Shown here one piece after another: positions 24,874 to 35,710 of a DNA stretch of 64,000 nt. Origin of the DNA: Cheilinus undulatus (taxonomy: Eukaryota; Chordata; Actinopteri; Labriformes; Labridae); the NCBI RefSeq assembly GCF_018320785.1, contig NC_054876.1, positions 5,733,405 to 5,797,404 on the forward strand, read 5' to 3'. The translations under genes were made by a program, and so were the position numbers. Under the pieces are notes generated by a model. It was not told the DNA's origin and did not search any database. It saw only the letters and a list, made by a program, of their open reading frames with translations. Position 1 is the stretch's first letter. Each line of letters begins with the position of its first letter.

Positions 24874-26081
24874 GGGTCCATTCGAATTGTCCATTTTGCT
24901 CAGGAAGGTTCCTAACTGAGTGAAACGACCCGGAAGTATTTTATTGTTGGCCATGATTAAGGCTGTTCGAATTCTCCAACTGATAAGGAAAGTAGCTCCA
25001 TAACTTCCTTTATTATCCCCTTTAGCCTAGGAAACACTGGACCATCCTTTACCAAAAGAGAGATGAAAAGATGACCCACAGTTCTTTGTGTAAACTTCAT
25101 TTAAAGTGACGCACCTGTTGACCGCTCATCAGAACAAGTGAATGACTTGACTGTAACTTTACTAACCCCGATTGAAACCATAAAATTCAGTCAAACGTAT
25201 AATATGTTTATCTATTTATAATATAAATAGAAGGCAGTAGGGATAAAAAAAAGAAGTATTACAGACATGAAAACTTTGTCATTCAACTTATGATAACGAT
25301 TTCATTTCTGCCCATTTCCATTTTATTCAGATAGTAAACTGATCAGTCAGGATTTTAAACTGTATTTGTTTTGCTATTTTGAAATATTAAAGTAAACGTT
25401 TAAGTTTGTAAATCGCAACCAAGACGATAAAGCTGGCATGTTGCCATATTGTGATTATTATATTTATCATCATAATTACGCAGGGACGCACGGTTTATAG
25501 AGCTTTTCACATAACGAGCTGAAAGGAAGATGAAACCAGAGTAGACTCTGTAATAAAGTCAACAGAGAGGAGAGAATTAAAGAAAAAATTATAAGGTAGG
25601 GAATTAAACAGAACAATTTAATATCATTGTGAAATAAAAGGACTTGAACATTATTCATATAGTCGCACTGACTTTGGAGAAAGTTAAGACTAAGAGAAAA
25701 GTTTCTGCTGTTCTGAATGTTAACATTCACAGTTCCTCTTCCTGAAGAGACTTTGGCATATAAAAATCTCAATGATCTCAGATTTATCTCTGATGTTTTC
25801 ACGTTTCATTCACAGCACATAACAGAAAGAATGCACCGAGTGGTAGATACGAATTTTGTAGTACATCAATGTTAAATTGTAGTTTTTAAACAAATAACAC
25901 ACGCCACATCTGTAACATCCGCCTAAGAAAAGTGCAGTCAGATTCCTTAATCACCACAGTTCTCCTTTCCTATCCTCTTACTCCAACCTTTCCTTAACCC
26001 TGTGACGTTTTTCGTCTGGGTTAAGGAGAAGTGAATTGGAAAGGACTTAGGAGGTAATTTTTCGACTTTTCGAACGGACCC
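24874..26081. mobile_element. 1.2-kb TIR DNA transposon in the array
   Basis: Ends GGGTCCATTCGAA and TTCGAACGGACCC are inverted. ATG lies outside both (24871-24873 and 26082-26084), and the repeat unit GGACATGGGCTCAG resumes exactly after it. No transposase is recognised, so it is non-autonomous. The superfamily is unassigned; a 3-bp duplication would fit a Harbinger-type element. Confidence 0.75.
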
Positions 26082-26257
26082 ATGGGCTCAGTCTTGCCAG
26101 GCATCAAATCCAATCCTTCTGGTGGAATGTAAGGGGCACTTTGTTAAGTTGTCCTGCTTGTTGGCAGCAACAGCAGCTGGCACATTGGTTTTGAAGTTAA
26201 GCTAGATGATTGAATTGAAGACTGGCTAGGCAGCTGTTGTTAATGGAGTTGTCATTG

Positions 26258-27244
26258 TGTAACACTTCACTTTTCTCAAGTCAGCGTTAACCACACAAGG
26301 GGGAACTTTTAAGGAAAATAGAAAACCTTTTCAGGTAAAGAATATTTCACAATTAAATAAACAACAGCTCTTGACCAAAATAACCAATAAAGCTCTCAAG
26401 CCAGCGTCATAAATTCAAAAGGTTTCACATTTAATAAATCACAACAAAAACAATGAGCGCACCGCGTGTAAAGTTAAATCAAAACTGGGTCACAACCAAA
26501 ATAATAATTAGAACACAGTCTTTATGATTTCTAAATAAACTACAAGTCCCAAACTAACAAAAAACACAATCCTACGCTTCTTCAATCACTTTTAAGTGTC
26601 TTTTAAGAGTTTTAAAAGTCAAATGTAATAGTCCTCAATCCATCAGGAAACGACCAAAAAAAGCAATAAATCCACAGATAGAAAAAAAACCCGAAAACAA
26701 AAATATGCGATCGATCGCTGCTACTGGTATACCAGGCTAAAAATGTACAAAAAGAGTTGGTCTCACCCAGACCCAGGAATGTATCCCACGGGAAAACTTT
26801 CTTTGTCCGGCTCCCGACGCATGCTCCAGTGTCCGCACAGAGAGGTCCAGCAGGAAGATTGCAATGTTGTTGTTGGTAAGCTGCTATCCGGTTCATTATT
26901 TTGAACTTAATGCTTATTTTCCAGACAGCTAGTTACTTTTTTATCTTACTTTCAGGCCCTAATTCTTCAGATATGCCTGCTTCTTTGTCTCTTTCCCGGT
27001 CCTCTGCTTCTCTGCCTCTTCCCCCACGACACATCCTCCTTTTATTAGCTCGTCTTTTTTTCCGTCATTATTTTGATCACATATTAATATACAAAAATGC
27101 CAGCAGGAATCCACATATTATACCTTTAAATATACAGGGAATATTTTGTTTTTAACTTAAGAGAGAAAACCTGACATTTTCTGTCATTTTCATTCATTGT
27201 TCTATGTTCACATACACTCTCATTAAATTATTGATTTGGTGACA
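26258..27244 (-). mobile_element. solo LTR fossil in the array
   Basis: A 987-bp insertion that splits the array word CATTGTGTTGAAATACAAGC. On minus it starts TGTCACCAAATC and ends AAGTGTTACA (TG...CA). The flanks are CATTG and a near-match AATTG, consistent with a roughly 5-bp target duplication. No internal genes, so a solo LTR. A partial relative lies at 21505-22060. Gypsy/BEL-like family is likely. Older than the right side of the array, where no copy carries it. Confidence 0.7.
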
Positions 27245-27291
27245 CAATTGTGTTGACATACAAGCATGGCAGAAGAAAGTCTCCAGCAATG

Positions 27292-27373
27292 CGACGAGGA
27301 TGGGATTTGAACCCACGCGCGCAGAGCACAATGGATTAGCAGTCCATCACCTTAACCACTCGGTCACCCAGTC
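27292..27373 (-). tRNA. tRNA-Ser (GCT)
   Basis: First complete Ser copy, 82 nt. Anticodon GCT, G73 present. Acceptor GACTGGG against CCTCGTC leaves one mismatch at pair 4-69. T-loop TTCAAAT. 102 bp head-to-head from the next Ala gene. Possibly decaying. Confidence 0.7.
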
Positions 27374-27475
27374 TCTGCTTCTGTGTTTTCAGTCATACTT
27401 GATGGAGTAATCTTGAGAAGCAAGGAAAATTTTACACATACGGCACTCGACCAATCCCAGGCAGACTAATACACT

Positions 27476-27548
27476 GGGGAATTAGCTCAAATGGTAGAGC
27501 GCTCGCTTAGCATGTGAGAGGTAGAGGGATCAATGCCCTCATTCTCCA
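27476..27548 (+). tRNA. tRNA-Ala (AGC)
   Basis: 73 nt with the alanine G3-U70 pair, T-stem GAGGG/CCCTC, T-loop ATCAATG. The anticodon stem has a G-U pair (CTCGC/GTGAG). The downstream T-run is only TTT, weaker than the TTTT behind most copies. Confidence 0.85.
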
Positions 27549-28038
27549 CAGCACCTTCTTTGCTCTCTTCTGGTGAGGAACCAATAAGTGGGAACGTCAA
27601 GCATTCCATGTCCACAATGAATTGACTGTCATTCCAGTCAGCAAGCTTACAAGGGATTCATGTCATCCTGTGAAACAATGGTTCCCTGTTACCATCCCTG
27701 CTTTTAGGCTAGGCTTGTCCCACAGTGCTTTCTCTTCATAATCATGGGCCATTTTGTTTCTATCCACTTGGACTTCCGGTGAAGACAGAGACTATGTAGA
27801 AGATAACTACCTCACTCAAGTGACATTGATTGCAGAACCTTACGTAAAAAGGCCACCTCATGGTGATGGGCTTAGTCCTGCCAGGCAGCAAATCTAATTC
27901 TTGCTGGTGCACAAAGCAGAAGGAACTTTGTTGAGTCTTCCTGCTTGATGGCAGCAAGACACCCAAGGTGGTTGTGGTCAATGAATGTGTTTTTCTGTTG
28001 AAATGCAATCATGACAGAAAAAAAGCCTCTTGTCGTGC

Positions 28039-28112
28039 AATGACAATGGGATTCAAACTCACATGTGCAGAGGACACTGCATTAGCAGTGTCAACCCACT
28101 GGAGCCATCTTG
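28039..28112 (-). pseudogene. tRNA-Ser relic
   Basis: Relic as at 57606, with GGACACTGCATTAGCAG (plus-strand text) and ACTGGAGCC in place of ACTGGGGCC. Confidence 0.7.
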
Positions 28113-28372
28113 TTGGCTTAGCTTCATGGACAATGCAACCTCATGGACATGGGCTCAGTCCTGCAAGGCATGAAATGCAATCCTTTTGGTGAAATGTGAG
28201 GGGCACGTTGTTGAGTTTTCCTGCTTGTTGGCAGCAACAGCAGCTGGCTCGAGCACGAGGCAACCATCACACACTCTTGCTTGAATTGAAGACTTCCTGG
28301 GCAGCTGTTGTTAATGAAATTGTCATTGTGTTGAAATATAAGCATGGCAGAAGAAGAAAGTGTCCAGCAGTG

Positions 28373-28454
28373 CGTTGAGGATGGGATTCAAAACCACACA
28401 TGCAGAGGACAATGGATTAGCAGTCCATCACCTTGACCACTCGATCACCTCGTC
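28373..28454 (-). tRNA. tRNA-Ser (GCT), diverged
   Basis: 82 nt, anticodon GCT. Acceptor 3' strand CCTCAAC mispairs with GACGAGG near the end of the stem. T-arm GGTTTTGAATCC departs from the B box. Duplicate at 43978. Probably weak or dead. Confidence 0.6.
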
Positions 28455-28559
28455 TGTGGCTTCAGCATTTCTAGCCACACTTGATGGAGTAATCTTGAGA
28501 AGCAGAGAACGTTTAACACACTTGCAGCACTGGACCACTGCGAGGTGGACATCTGCACA

Positions 28560-28632
28560 GGGGAATTAGCTCAAGTGGTAGAGCGCTTGCTTAGCATGCA
28601 TGAGGTAGTGGCATCGATACATTCGCTGCATA
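28560..28632 (+). pseudogene. tRNA-Ala (AGC) with decayed 3' half
   Basis: 5' half is normal (AGCTCAAGTGGTAGAGCGCT). The T-arm and acceptor 3' strand have become GTGGCATCGATACATTCGCT and cannot pair. Duplicate at 44153. Confidence 0.8.
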
Positions 28633-28634
28633 AA

Positions 28635-30440
28635 GTACTTCCCTGGATCAGGTGGTGCAGCTGTCAGCTTTGGTGGATTGGGTGGTTGAAGCAGTTCTGG
28701 GTGAACTGTTGTTTCAACTGTCCAGTGGGCTCATACAGACACTGGGCAATCCAGTCAGCTGGTTTGATGACCTGCAAGAAATGACTGGGGAGAAAACTCA
28801 CCCAGTTAATTTCAGGTGACCTCAAATATGACCATGTGGCAGGAGGAGAAGGGAAAGTAAGATGTTGAACCAATTTCAATGGCAGCTGTTGTGGCTGTAT
28901 TGGCGTTGGTGGGAGTGGCTGTAGTGGCGTTGGTGGGAGTGGCTGTAGTTGTGAATGTTGTACTGGTGATCGTGGTAGTTGCTCCTGTGAAGCACCACAC
29001 ACACTGTTTCCCAGAAGATAGCCTTCTTCAATGTGGAAAAGCAGCCCAACTGCACCACTTACCTGTTTCCCACACAAGTCACAACTCTGCATGGAAGTCA
29101 GATAAATGTTACGTGAACTGTTCAACATTAACATCCTCACTACAAAGAGAACATTTTATATTTTGCGAAGTCTGGTGTGCAGGGGTTTCCCTAAGCTGCT
29201 CTATGTGGCTGGGTCTGCTGAAGCTCTCCCTGAACTTTAGCTGCTCTATGTGGCTGATGAGCCTATCTACAGAGCAGACTGGGGAAAAATAAAGTTTACT
29301 TTTTCTTTAGCATTGTAACAGGTTTTAACTTTGTTACATTTAGTGGTTAGTCAGTAGTAGCAAGGAAGCAAAACAGATGTGAAAACAATGAATTTTCATT
29401 TTCAATATGTGAACTGCATATCAGAAAAGTTCACACAATATTTTATGACACTACCAGTCAACAAGAATATCTACATTAAATCAAAAAGATCATTACTTAC
29501 CCTATGATATCCACTCCTGCAAGGAATTCTTTTACCAAAGATGTCACATTCACAGACTCTCTGGTTGAAAACAGGAGTTAACGGACAAGCGTCAATGCAC
29601 TGAATGGCAGCTTTCCACCTCTTGGCCCCTGGCTTCTTGCCTGTTGAAAACCGGCACTTGACTTGGGCATACAGGAATAAGATACCTGCCCAGTATTTGT
29701 CTGGTTTACCCGTCTTCATCATTTCTAGAACTGTAAGGCACAGTTTGAGACTCAAAGAGCAAAAATAGGTTGTACTTTTCTCAACAGTTAGCATGTACAG
29801 GTATATGCAGTTAATTATTTCACTGCAATGCACTCACTGAACATAAAGAACAGCAAAACTTTTTCAACCACTATTGCTCTGCAGTGCACCCTCTACAAAA
29901 ACATAACTGAAAATGTACCATTGATCTGCAGAAGTTGGCTGTATAAATGTCTGGTGTGCACTACCAACATGGACTTCAGCTCTGCACAGTTACAACATAC
30001 AGAAAGTGGAATAATGAGAATTAATTGTATGATTACAGTATGAATAGAATACAATTGAAGAGATTTAATATGTCAACATTCTGAAATTTGGAAGAGGTTT
30101 TTAATTTCAAATTACTACTGAAGACCAGAGAGAGACAAATTCACACCAAGACAATTGAGTTATAAAATGATACATGCTAGCATAGACTGCCAGATGTTTG
30201 TTTTTTAATTTATATAAATGATGGAATGATAATTTAACAAAATGTAAGTTCGTAAACTTAAAATAAGCGGGAATGTAAACACACCTGACAACAAACTCAA
30301 CTACGGATGGTTCACGTTAGAAATATGCTCAAGCTACAAACTATATTAACATAGAAATACCAAGTGCAGCTATTGAAATGCAAGGAAATACATAAACTTG
30401 ATGTTTTACCACTGAAACATACCTTTTATTTGATCCTGAA
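28635..30440 (-). other. 1.8-kb non-tRNA block with exon-like segments, copy A
   Basis: Replaces normal spacer after the Ala relic. On minus, a segment 29733-29503 is bounded by a splice-acceptor-like GTGCCTTACAG and a donor-like GGGTAAGTAATG, and encodes about 76 residues (MMKTGKPDKYWAGILFLYAQ, then GAKRWKAAIQCIDACPLTPV). A second segment begins after TTTCTTGCAG near 28773 and encodes VIKPADWIAQCLYEPTGQLK to a stop. Between them lies a Pro/Gln-rich frame with a duplicated 24-bp unit (28906-28953) and a possible donor ACAGGTAAGTGG at about 29055. I do not recognise the protein. It could be a captured piece of a host gene or of a transposon. Duplicated at 44228-46031. Confidence 0.5.
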
Positions 30441-30578
30441 GGACTCGCTAAGTGCTAGGAATTTGTTTGTAATTGTTAGGAACTGCCAAAGTGGGCCAGT
30501 CGCTGGCAGGTAAAGCCACCTCGTCTATGGCTTCAGTGTAGCCAAAGTCAAAAAACAAGAACAAAGTCTTCAGCAGTG

Positions 30579-30660
30579 CAACAAAGATAGGATTCGAACC
30601 CACGCGTGCAGAGCAAAATAGATTAGAAGTCCATAACCTTGACAACAAGGTCACCTCGTC
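30579..30660 (-). pseudogene. tRNA-Ser body with TCT anticodon
   Basis: 82 nt. The anticodon is TCT (30625-30627), which would read Arg AGA, not the serine GCT. The acceptor still pairs using G-U pairs (GACGAGG/CTTTGTT). The D-loop is changed to CTTGTTGTCAA, so the A box and the conserved GG are lost; probably silent. Divergently paired with the Ala (CGC) copy. Duplicate at 46171. Confidence 0.7.
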
Positions 30661-30764
30661 TATGGCCTCAGTGTTTTTAGCCACACTTGATGGAGTAACC
30701 TTGAGAAGCAGAGAAAGTTTAACACATTTGTGGGCCTGGATACTGCAAGGTGGGCCATTACGCA

Positions 30765-30837
30765 GGGGAATTAGCTCAAATGGTAGAGCGCTCGCTTCGC
30801 ATGCGAGAGGTAGCGGGATCAATGCCTGCATTCTCCA
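30765..30837 (+). tRNA. tRNA-Ala (CGC)
   Basis: 73 nt, anticodon CGC at 30798-30800, reading Ala GCG. All stems pair: acceptor GGGGAAT/ATTCTCC with G3-U70, anticodon stem CTCGC/GCGAG, T-stem GCGGG/CCTGC. T-stem pair 50-64 is C-G, not the A-U of most copies. One base from AGC (A34 to C34), so it looks like an anticodon switch within the array. Only TTT downstream. The homologous copy at 46357 is broken. Confidence 0.85.
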
Positions 30838-31465
30838 CAACACCTTCTTTGCTCTCCAATCCAATTAGTCCAATGAGTGGACAAATGTCATGTCCACAAC
30901 AAAATGACCTTAATTCCAGTCAGCAAGCTTATGATGGATTCATGTCATCCTGTGAAACAATGCTTCCCCGTTACCCTCCCTGTTTTTAGGCTAGGGTTTT
31001 CCCACAGTGCTTTCTCCTTATAATCATGGACCATTTTGTTTCTATCCACTTGGGCTTCCATTGAAGACAGAGCGACTTAGTAGTTATCAAGGACCACACT
31101 CAAGCAACATAGACTGCAGAGCTTATGTAAAAGGCCACCTCATGGGGTTGGGCTCAGTCCTTCCAGGCAGAAAATCCAATTCTTGCTGGTGCACAAAACA
31201 GGAGGACCTTTGTTGAGTCTTCCTGGGGGGCATGGGCTCAGTCCTGCAAGGCATCAAATGCAATCTTTCTGGTGGATTGTGAGGAGCATTTTGTTGAGTT
31301 GTCCTGCTTGTTGGCAGCATCAGCAGCTGGCACATTGGTTTGAAGTTGAGAAAGAGGCAGCCATCTCTCACTCTTGCTTGATGAAAGTCTTGCAGGGCAG
31401 CTGGTGTTAAGGGAGTTGTCATTGTGTTGAAATACAAGCATGGCAGAACAAAGTCTCCAGAAGTG

Positions 31466-31535
31466 CGATGGGGATGGGATTCAAACCCACGCGTGGATTA
31501 GCAGTCCATCACTTTAACCACTCGGTCACCTCGTC
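31466..31535 (-). pseudogene. tRNA-Ser (GCT) lacking the variable arm
   Basis: 70 nt: the long variable arm is deleted (ACGCGTGGATTAGCAGTCC in plus text). SerRS needs that arm, so it should not be charged. Duplicate at 47055. Confidence 0.85.
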
Positions 31536-31630
31536 TATGCCTTCAGCATTTTTTAGCCACACTTGATGGAGTAATCTTGAGAAGGAGAAATTGCTTAACT
31601 CATTTGGGGGCCTTGGTGGACATTCACACA

Positions 31631-31703
31631 GGGGAATTAGCTCAAATGGTAGAGCGCTCGCTTAGCATGCGAGAGGTAGAGGGATCGATGCCCTCATTCT
31701 CCA
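31631..31703 (+). tRNA. tRNA-Ala (AGC)
   Basis: Standard array form: all stems pair, G3-U70, A73, T-stem GAGGG/CCCTC, B box GGATCGATGCC, TTTT about 18 nt after the gene. Confidence 0.95.
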
Positions 31704-32062
31704 GAACTCCTTCCTTGCTCTTTTCTGGTGATGAAACAATGAGTGGGAAGGTGAAGCATTCCATGTCCACAATGAAATGACTTTCATGCCAGTCAATAAG
31801 CTTATGAGGGATTCATGTCATCCTGTCAAACAATGGTTCCCTGTTACCCTCCCTGCTTTAAGGGTAGGCTTTTCTCACAGTGCTATCACTTCATAATCAT
31901 GGACCATTTTCTTTCTATCCACTTGGGTTTCCATTGAAGACAGAGAAAGACTGCGTAGATATCAAGGATAGCAAGATAGCAAGACACACAAGGTGGCTGT
32001 TGTCAATGAATGTGTTTTTCAGTTGTCATGCAATTTTGGCAGAGAAAAGCCTCTCATAGTGC

Positions 32063-32136
32063 CATGACAATGGGATTCAAACTCACATGTGCAGAGGACG
32101 ATGCATTAGCAGTGTCAACCCACTGGGGCCATCTTG
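32063..32136 (-). pseudogene. tRNA-Ser relic
   Basis: Standard relic form (see 57606), with GCATTAGCAG. Confidence 0.75.
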
Positions 32137-32299
32137 TTTGCTTAGCTTCATGGACAATGCAACCTCACATTGGTTTGAAGTTGAGCAAGATGCAGCCATC
32201 ACACACTGTTGCTTGATGAAAGACTTGCAGGGTGCTGGTGTTAATGGAGTTATCATTGTGTAGAAATACAAGCATGGCAGAACAAAGCCTCCAGAAGTG

Positions 32300-32381
32300 C
32301 AACGAGGATGGGATTCAAACCCACGCGTGCAGAGCACAATGGATTAGCAGTCCATCACCTTAACCACTCGGTCACCTCGTC
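32300..32381 (-). tRNA. tRNA-Ser (GCT)
   Basis: 82 nt. G1-U72 wobble at the acceptor end, T-loop TTTGAAT. Otherwise the standard array form. Confidence 0.85.
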
Positions 32382-32487
32382 TGTGCCTTCGGGATTTTTT
32401 AGCCACATTTGATGGAGTAATCTTGGGAAGCAGAGAAAGTTTAACACATTTGCGGGCCTGGCCCACTGCAAGGTGGTCTGTTTCACA

Positions 32488-32560
32488 GGGGAATTAGCTC
32501 AAATGGTAGAGCGCTCGCTTAGCATGCGAGAGGTAGAGGGATCGATGCCCTCATTCTCCA
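32488..32560 (+). tRNA. tRNA-Ala (AGC)
   Basis: Identical to the standard array form at 31631; TTTT terminator follows. Confidence 0.95.
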
Positions 32561-32943
32561 GAACTCCTTCCTTGCTCTTTTCTGGTGATGAAACAATGAG
32601 TGGGAAGGTGAAGCATTCCATGTCCACAATGAAATGACTTTCAGTCCAGTCAGCAAGCTTATGAGGGATTCATGTCATCCTGTGAAACAATGCTTCCATG
32701 TTGCCTCCCTGCTTTTAGGCTAGGCTTTTCCCACAGTGCTATCACTTCATAATCATGGACCATTTTCTTTCTATCCACTTGGGCTTCCAATGAAGACAGA
32801 GAAAGACTGCGTAGATATCAAGGACCACACTCAAGCAATGTAGACTGCAGAGCATTATGTTAAAGGCCACAAGGTGGCTGTTGTCAATGAATGTGTTTTT
32901 CAGTTGTCATGCAATTTTGGCAGAGAAAAGCCTCTCATAGTGC

Positions 32944-33017
32944 CATGACAATGGGATTCAAACTCACATGTGCAGAGGACGATGCATTAGCAGTGTCAAC
33001 CCACTGGGGCCATCTTG
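32944..33017 (-). pseudogene. tRNA-Ser relic
   Basis: Standard relic form, same as 32063; this unit is a local duplicate of the preceding one. Confidence 0.75.
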
Positions 33018-33179
33018 TTTGCTTAGCTTCATGGACAATGCAACCTCACATTGGTTTGAAGTTGAGCAAGATGCAGCCATCACACACTGTTGCTTGATGA
33101 AAGACTTGCAGGGTGCTGGTGTTAATGGAGTTATTATTGTGTTGAAATACAAGCATGGCAGAACGAAGTCTCCAGAAGT

Positions 33180-33261
33180 GGACAAGGATGGGATTCAAAC
33201 ACACGCATGCAGAGCACAATGGATTAGCAGTCCATCACTTTAACCACTCGGTCACCTTGTC
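33180..33261 (-). tRNA. tRNA-Ser (GCT), compensated acceptor
   Basis: Acceptor GACAAGG/CCTTGTC: pair 4-69 is A-U, with both bases changed together. The base after the stem is C, not G73, which may weaken serylation. T-arm GTGTGTTTGAATCC. Confidence 0.7.
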
Positions 33262-33366
33262 TATGCCTTCAGCATTTTTTAGCCACACTTGATGGAGTAA
33301 TCTTGAGAAGCAGGAAAGTTTAACACATTTGCGGGCCTGGCCCACTGCAAGGTGGTCTGTTTCACA

Positions 33367-33439
33367 GGGGAATTAGCTCAAATGGTAGAGCGCTCGCTTA
33401 GCATGCGAGAGGTAGAGGGATCGATGCCCTCATTCTCCA
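33367..33439 (+). tRNA. tRNA-Ala (AGC)
   Basis: Standard array form, TTTT terminator. Confidence 0.95.
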
Positions 33440-34166
33440 GAACTCCTTCCTTGCTCTTTTCTGGTGATGAAACAATGAGTGGGAAGGTGAAGCATTCCAT
33501 GTCCACAATGAAATGACTTTCAGTCCAGTCAGCAAGCTTATGAGGGATTCATGTCATCCTGTGAAACAATGCTTCCATGTTGCCTCCCTGCTTTTAGGCT
33601 AGGCTTTTCCCACAGTGCTATCACTTCATAATCATGGACCATTTTCTTTCTATCCACTTGGGTTTCCATTGAAGACAGAGAAAGACTGCGTAGATATCAA
33701 GGACCACACTCAAGCAATGTAGACTGCAGATCATTATGTAAAAGGCCACCTCATGGTGATGGGCTCAGTCCTTCCAGGCAGATAATGCAATTCTTGATGG
33801 TGCACCAAACAGAAGGAACTTTGTTGAGTCTTCCTGCTTGTTTGTAGCAAGACACACAAGGTGGCTGTTGTCAATGAATGTGTTTTTCAGTTGTCATGCA
33901 ATTTTGGCAGAGAAAAGATGCAACCTCATGGACATGGGCTCAGTCCTGCCAGGCAGAAAATGCAACCCTTCTGATGGATTGTGAGAAGCATTTTGTTGAG
34001 TCGTCCTCCTTGTTGGCAGCTTCAGCAGCTGGCACATTGGTTTGAAGTTAAGCAAGATGCAGCTATCACACACTGTTGCTTGATGAAAGACTTGCAGGGC
34101 AGCTGTTGTTAATGGAGTTGTCATTGTGTTGAAATACAAGCATGGCAGAACGAAGTCTCCAGAAGT

Positions 34167-34248
34167 GGACAAGGATGGGATTCAAACACACGCATGCAGA
34201 GCACAATGGATTAGCAGTCCATCACTTTAACCACTCGGTCACCTCGTC
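34167..34248 (-). tRNA. tRNA-Ser (GCT)
   Basis: Acceptor GACGAGG/CCTTGTC has G4-U69, the intermediate between the standard G-C and the A-U of 33180. Discriminator is C, not G73. The preceding unit segment lacks a Ser relic. Confidence 0.7.
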
Positions 34249-34354
34249 TATGCCTTCAGCATTTTTTAGCCACACTTGATGGAGTAATCTTGAGAAGCAG
34301 AGAAAGTTTAACACATTTGCGGGCCTGGCCCACTGCAAGGTGGTCTGTTGCACA

Positions 34355-34427
34355 GGGGAATTAGCTCAAATGGTAGAATGCTCGCTTAGCATGCATGAGG
34401 TAGAGGGATCGATGCCCTCATTTTCCA
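34355..34427 (+). pseudogene. tRNA-Ala (AGC), mispaired
   Basis: D-stem GCTC/GAAT and anticodon stem CTCGC/GCATG both mispair; acceptor 3' strand ATTTTCC. Same D and anticodon changes as at 41099. Confidence 0.7.
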
Positions 34428-34849
34428 CAACTCCTTCTTTGCTCTCTTCTGATGAGGAAACAATGAGTGGAAAGGTGAGACATGTCATGTCCACAATGAA
34501 ATGACCTTAATTCCAGTCAGCGAGCTTATGAGGGATTCATGTCATCCTGTGAAACAATGCTTCCCTGTTACCCTCCTTCCTTTTAGGCTAGGCTTTTCCC
34601 ACAGTGCTTACTCTTCATAATCGTTGACCATTTTCTTTCTATCCACTTGGGCTTCCATTGAAGACAGAACGACTTAGTAGTTATCAAGGACCACACTCAA
34701 GCAACATAGACTGCAGAGCTTATGTAAAAGGCCACCTCATGGGGTTGGGCTCAGTCCTTCCAGGCAGAAAGTCCAATTCTTGCTGGTACACCAAACAGGA
34801 GGACCTTTGTTCCATCTTCCTGCTTGTTGACAGCAAGACACCCAACATG

Positions 34850-34931
34850 TGACGAGGATGGGATTCAAACCCACACATGCAGAGCACAATGGATTAGCAG
34901 TCCATCACCTTAACCACTCGGTCACCTCGTC
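34850..34931 (-). tRNA. tRNA-Ser (GCT)
   Basis: All stems pair; T-loop TTTGAAT; discriminator is A rather than G73. The upstream unit is shortened: array word CACCCAA joins directly to the gene end, so the relic and 0.3 kb are missing. Confidence 0.75.
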
Positions 34932-35027
34932 TGTGCCTTCAGGATTTTTTAGCCACATTTGATGGAGCCATCTTGAGAAGCAGGAAAAATTGCGGGCCTG
35001 GCCCACTGCAAGGTGGCCTGTTGCATA

Positions 35028-35100
35028 GGGGAATTAGCTCAAATGGTAGCGTGCTCACTTGGCATGCGAGAGGTAGAGGGATCGATGCCCTCATTCTCCA
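35028..35100 (+). pseudogene. tRNA-Ala body with GGC anticodon
   Basis: Anticodon GGC at 35061-35063, not normally used by eukaryotic tRNA-Ala. D-stem (GCGT) and anticodon stem (CTCAC/GCGAG) mispair. Confidence 0.7.
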
Positions 35101-35596
35101 CAACTCATTCCTTGTCCTCTTTTGTTGAGGAAACAATGAGTGGAAAGGTGAGAAATTTCATGTCCACAATGAAGTGACTTTCATGCTAGTCAAAAAGCTT
35201 ATGAGGGATTCATGTCATCCTGAGAAACAATGTTTCCCTGTTACCCTCCCTGCTTTTAGACTAGGCGTTTCCCGAGGTGCTTTCTCTTCATAATCATGGA
35301 CCATGTTGCTTCTATCCACTTGGGCTTCCATTGAAGACAGAGAAAGGCTGCGTAGATATCAAGGACCACACTCAAGCAAGATGGACTGAAGAGCTTTACG
35401 TAAAAGACCACCTCATGGTGATGGGCTCAGTCCTTCCAGGCAGCAAATCCAATTCTTGCCGGTGCACCAAACAGAAGGAACTTTGTTGAGTCTTCCTGCT
35501 TGTTGGCAGCAAGACACCCAAGGTGGCTGTTGTCAGTCAATGAATGTGTTTTTCAGTTGTCATGCAATTTTGGCAGAGAAAAGCCTCTTGTAGTGC

Positions 35597-35670
35597 CATG
35601 ACAATGGGATTCAAACTTACACGTGCAGAGGACAATGCATTAGCAGTGTCAACCCACTGGAGCCATCTTG
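35597..35670 (-). pseudogene. tRNA-Ser relic
   Basis: Relic form with TTACACGTGCAGAGGAC; the unit is interrupted 40 bp later by the palindromic element. Confidence 0.7.
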
Positions 35671-35710
35671 TTTGCTTAGCTTCATGGACATTGCAAACTC
35701 ATGGACATGG

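Larger units (their letters stand above)
27781..32229. repeat. 4.45-kb higher-order duplication, copy A
   Basis: Collinear and nearly identical with 43387-47819, including the decayed tRNA copies, the exon-like block at 28635 and the TCT-anticodon Ser copy. The offset drifts only from about 15606 to 15589, so few indels have occurred since duplication. Confidence 0.9.

Noticed and set aside
25476-25802. 108-residue minus frame within the 1.2-kb TIR element, considered as a transposase
   Set aside because: It is hydrophobic and AT-rich with no DDE or DNA-binding motif; chance opening is likely.
28879-29292. Plus-strand frame rich in Val/Ala (VVAVLALVGVAVVALVG) that looks like a membrane segment
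   Set aside because: It is the complement of the Pro/Gln-rich minus frame and its 24-bp repeat; there is no start or splice context.
35028-35100. Ala copy with GGC anticodon, considered as a third functional isoacceptor
   Set aside because: Both the D-stem and anticodon stem mispair, so it was called a pseudogene.
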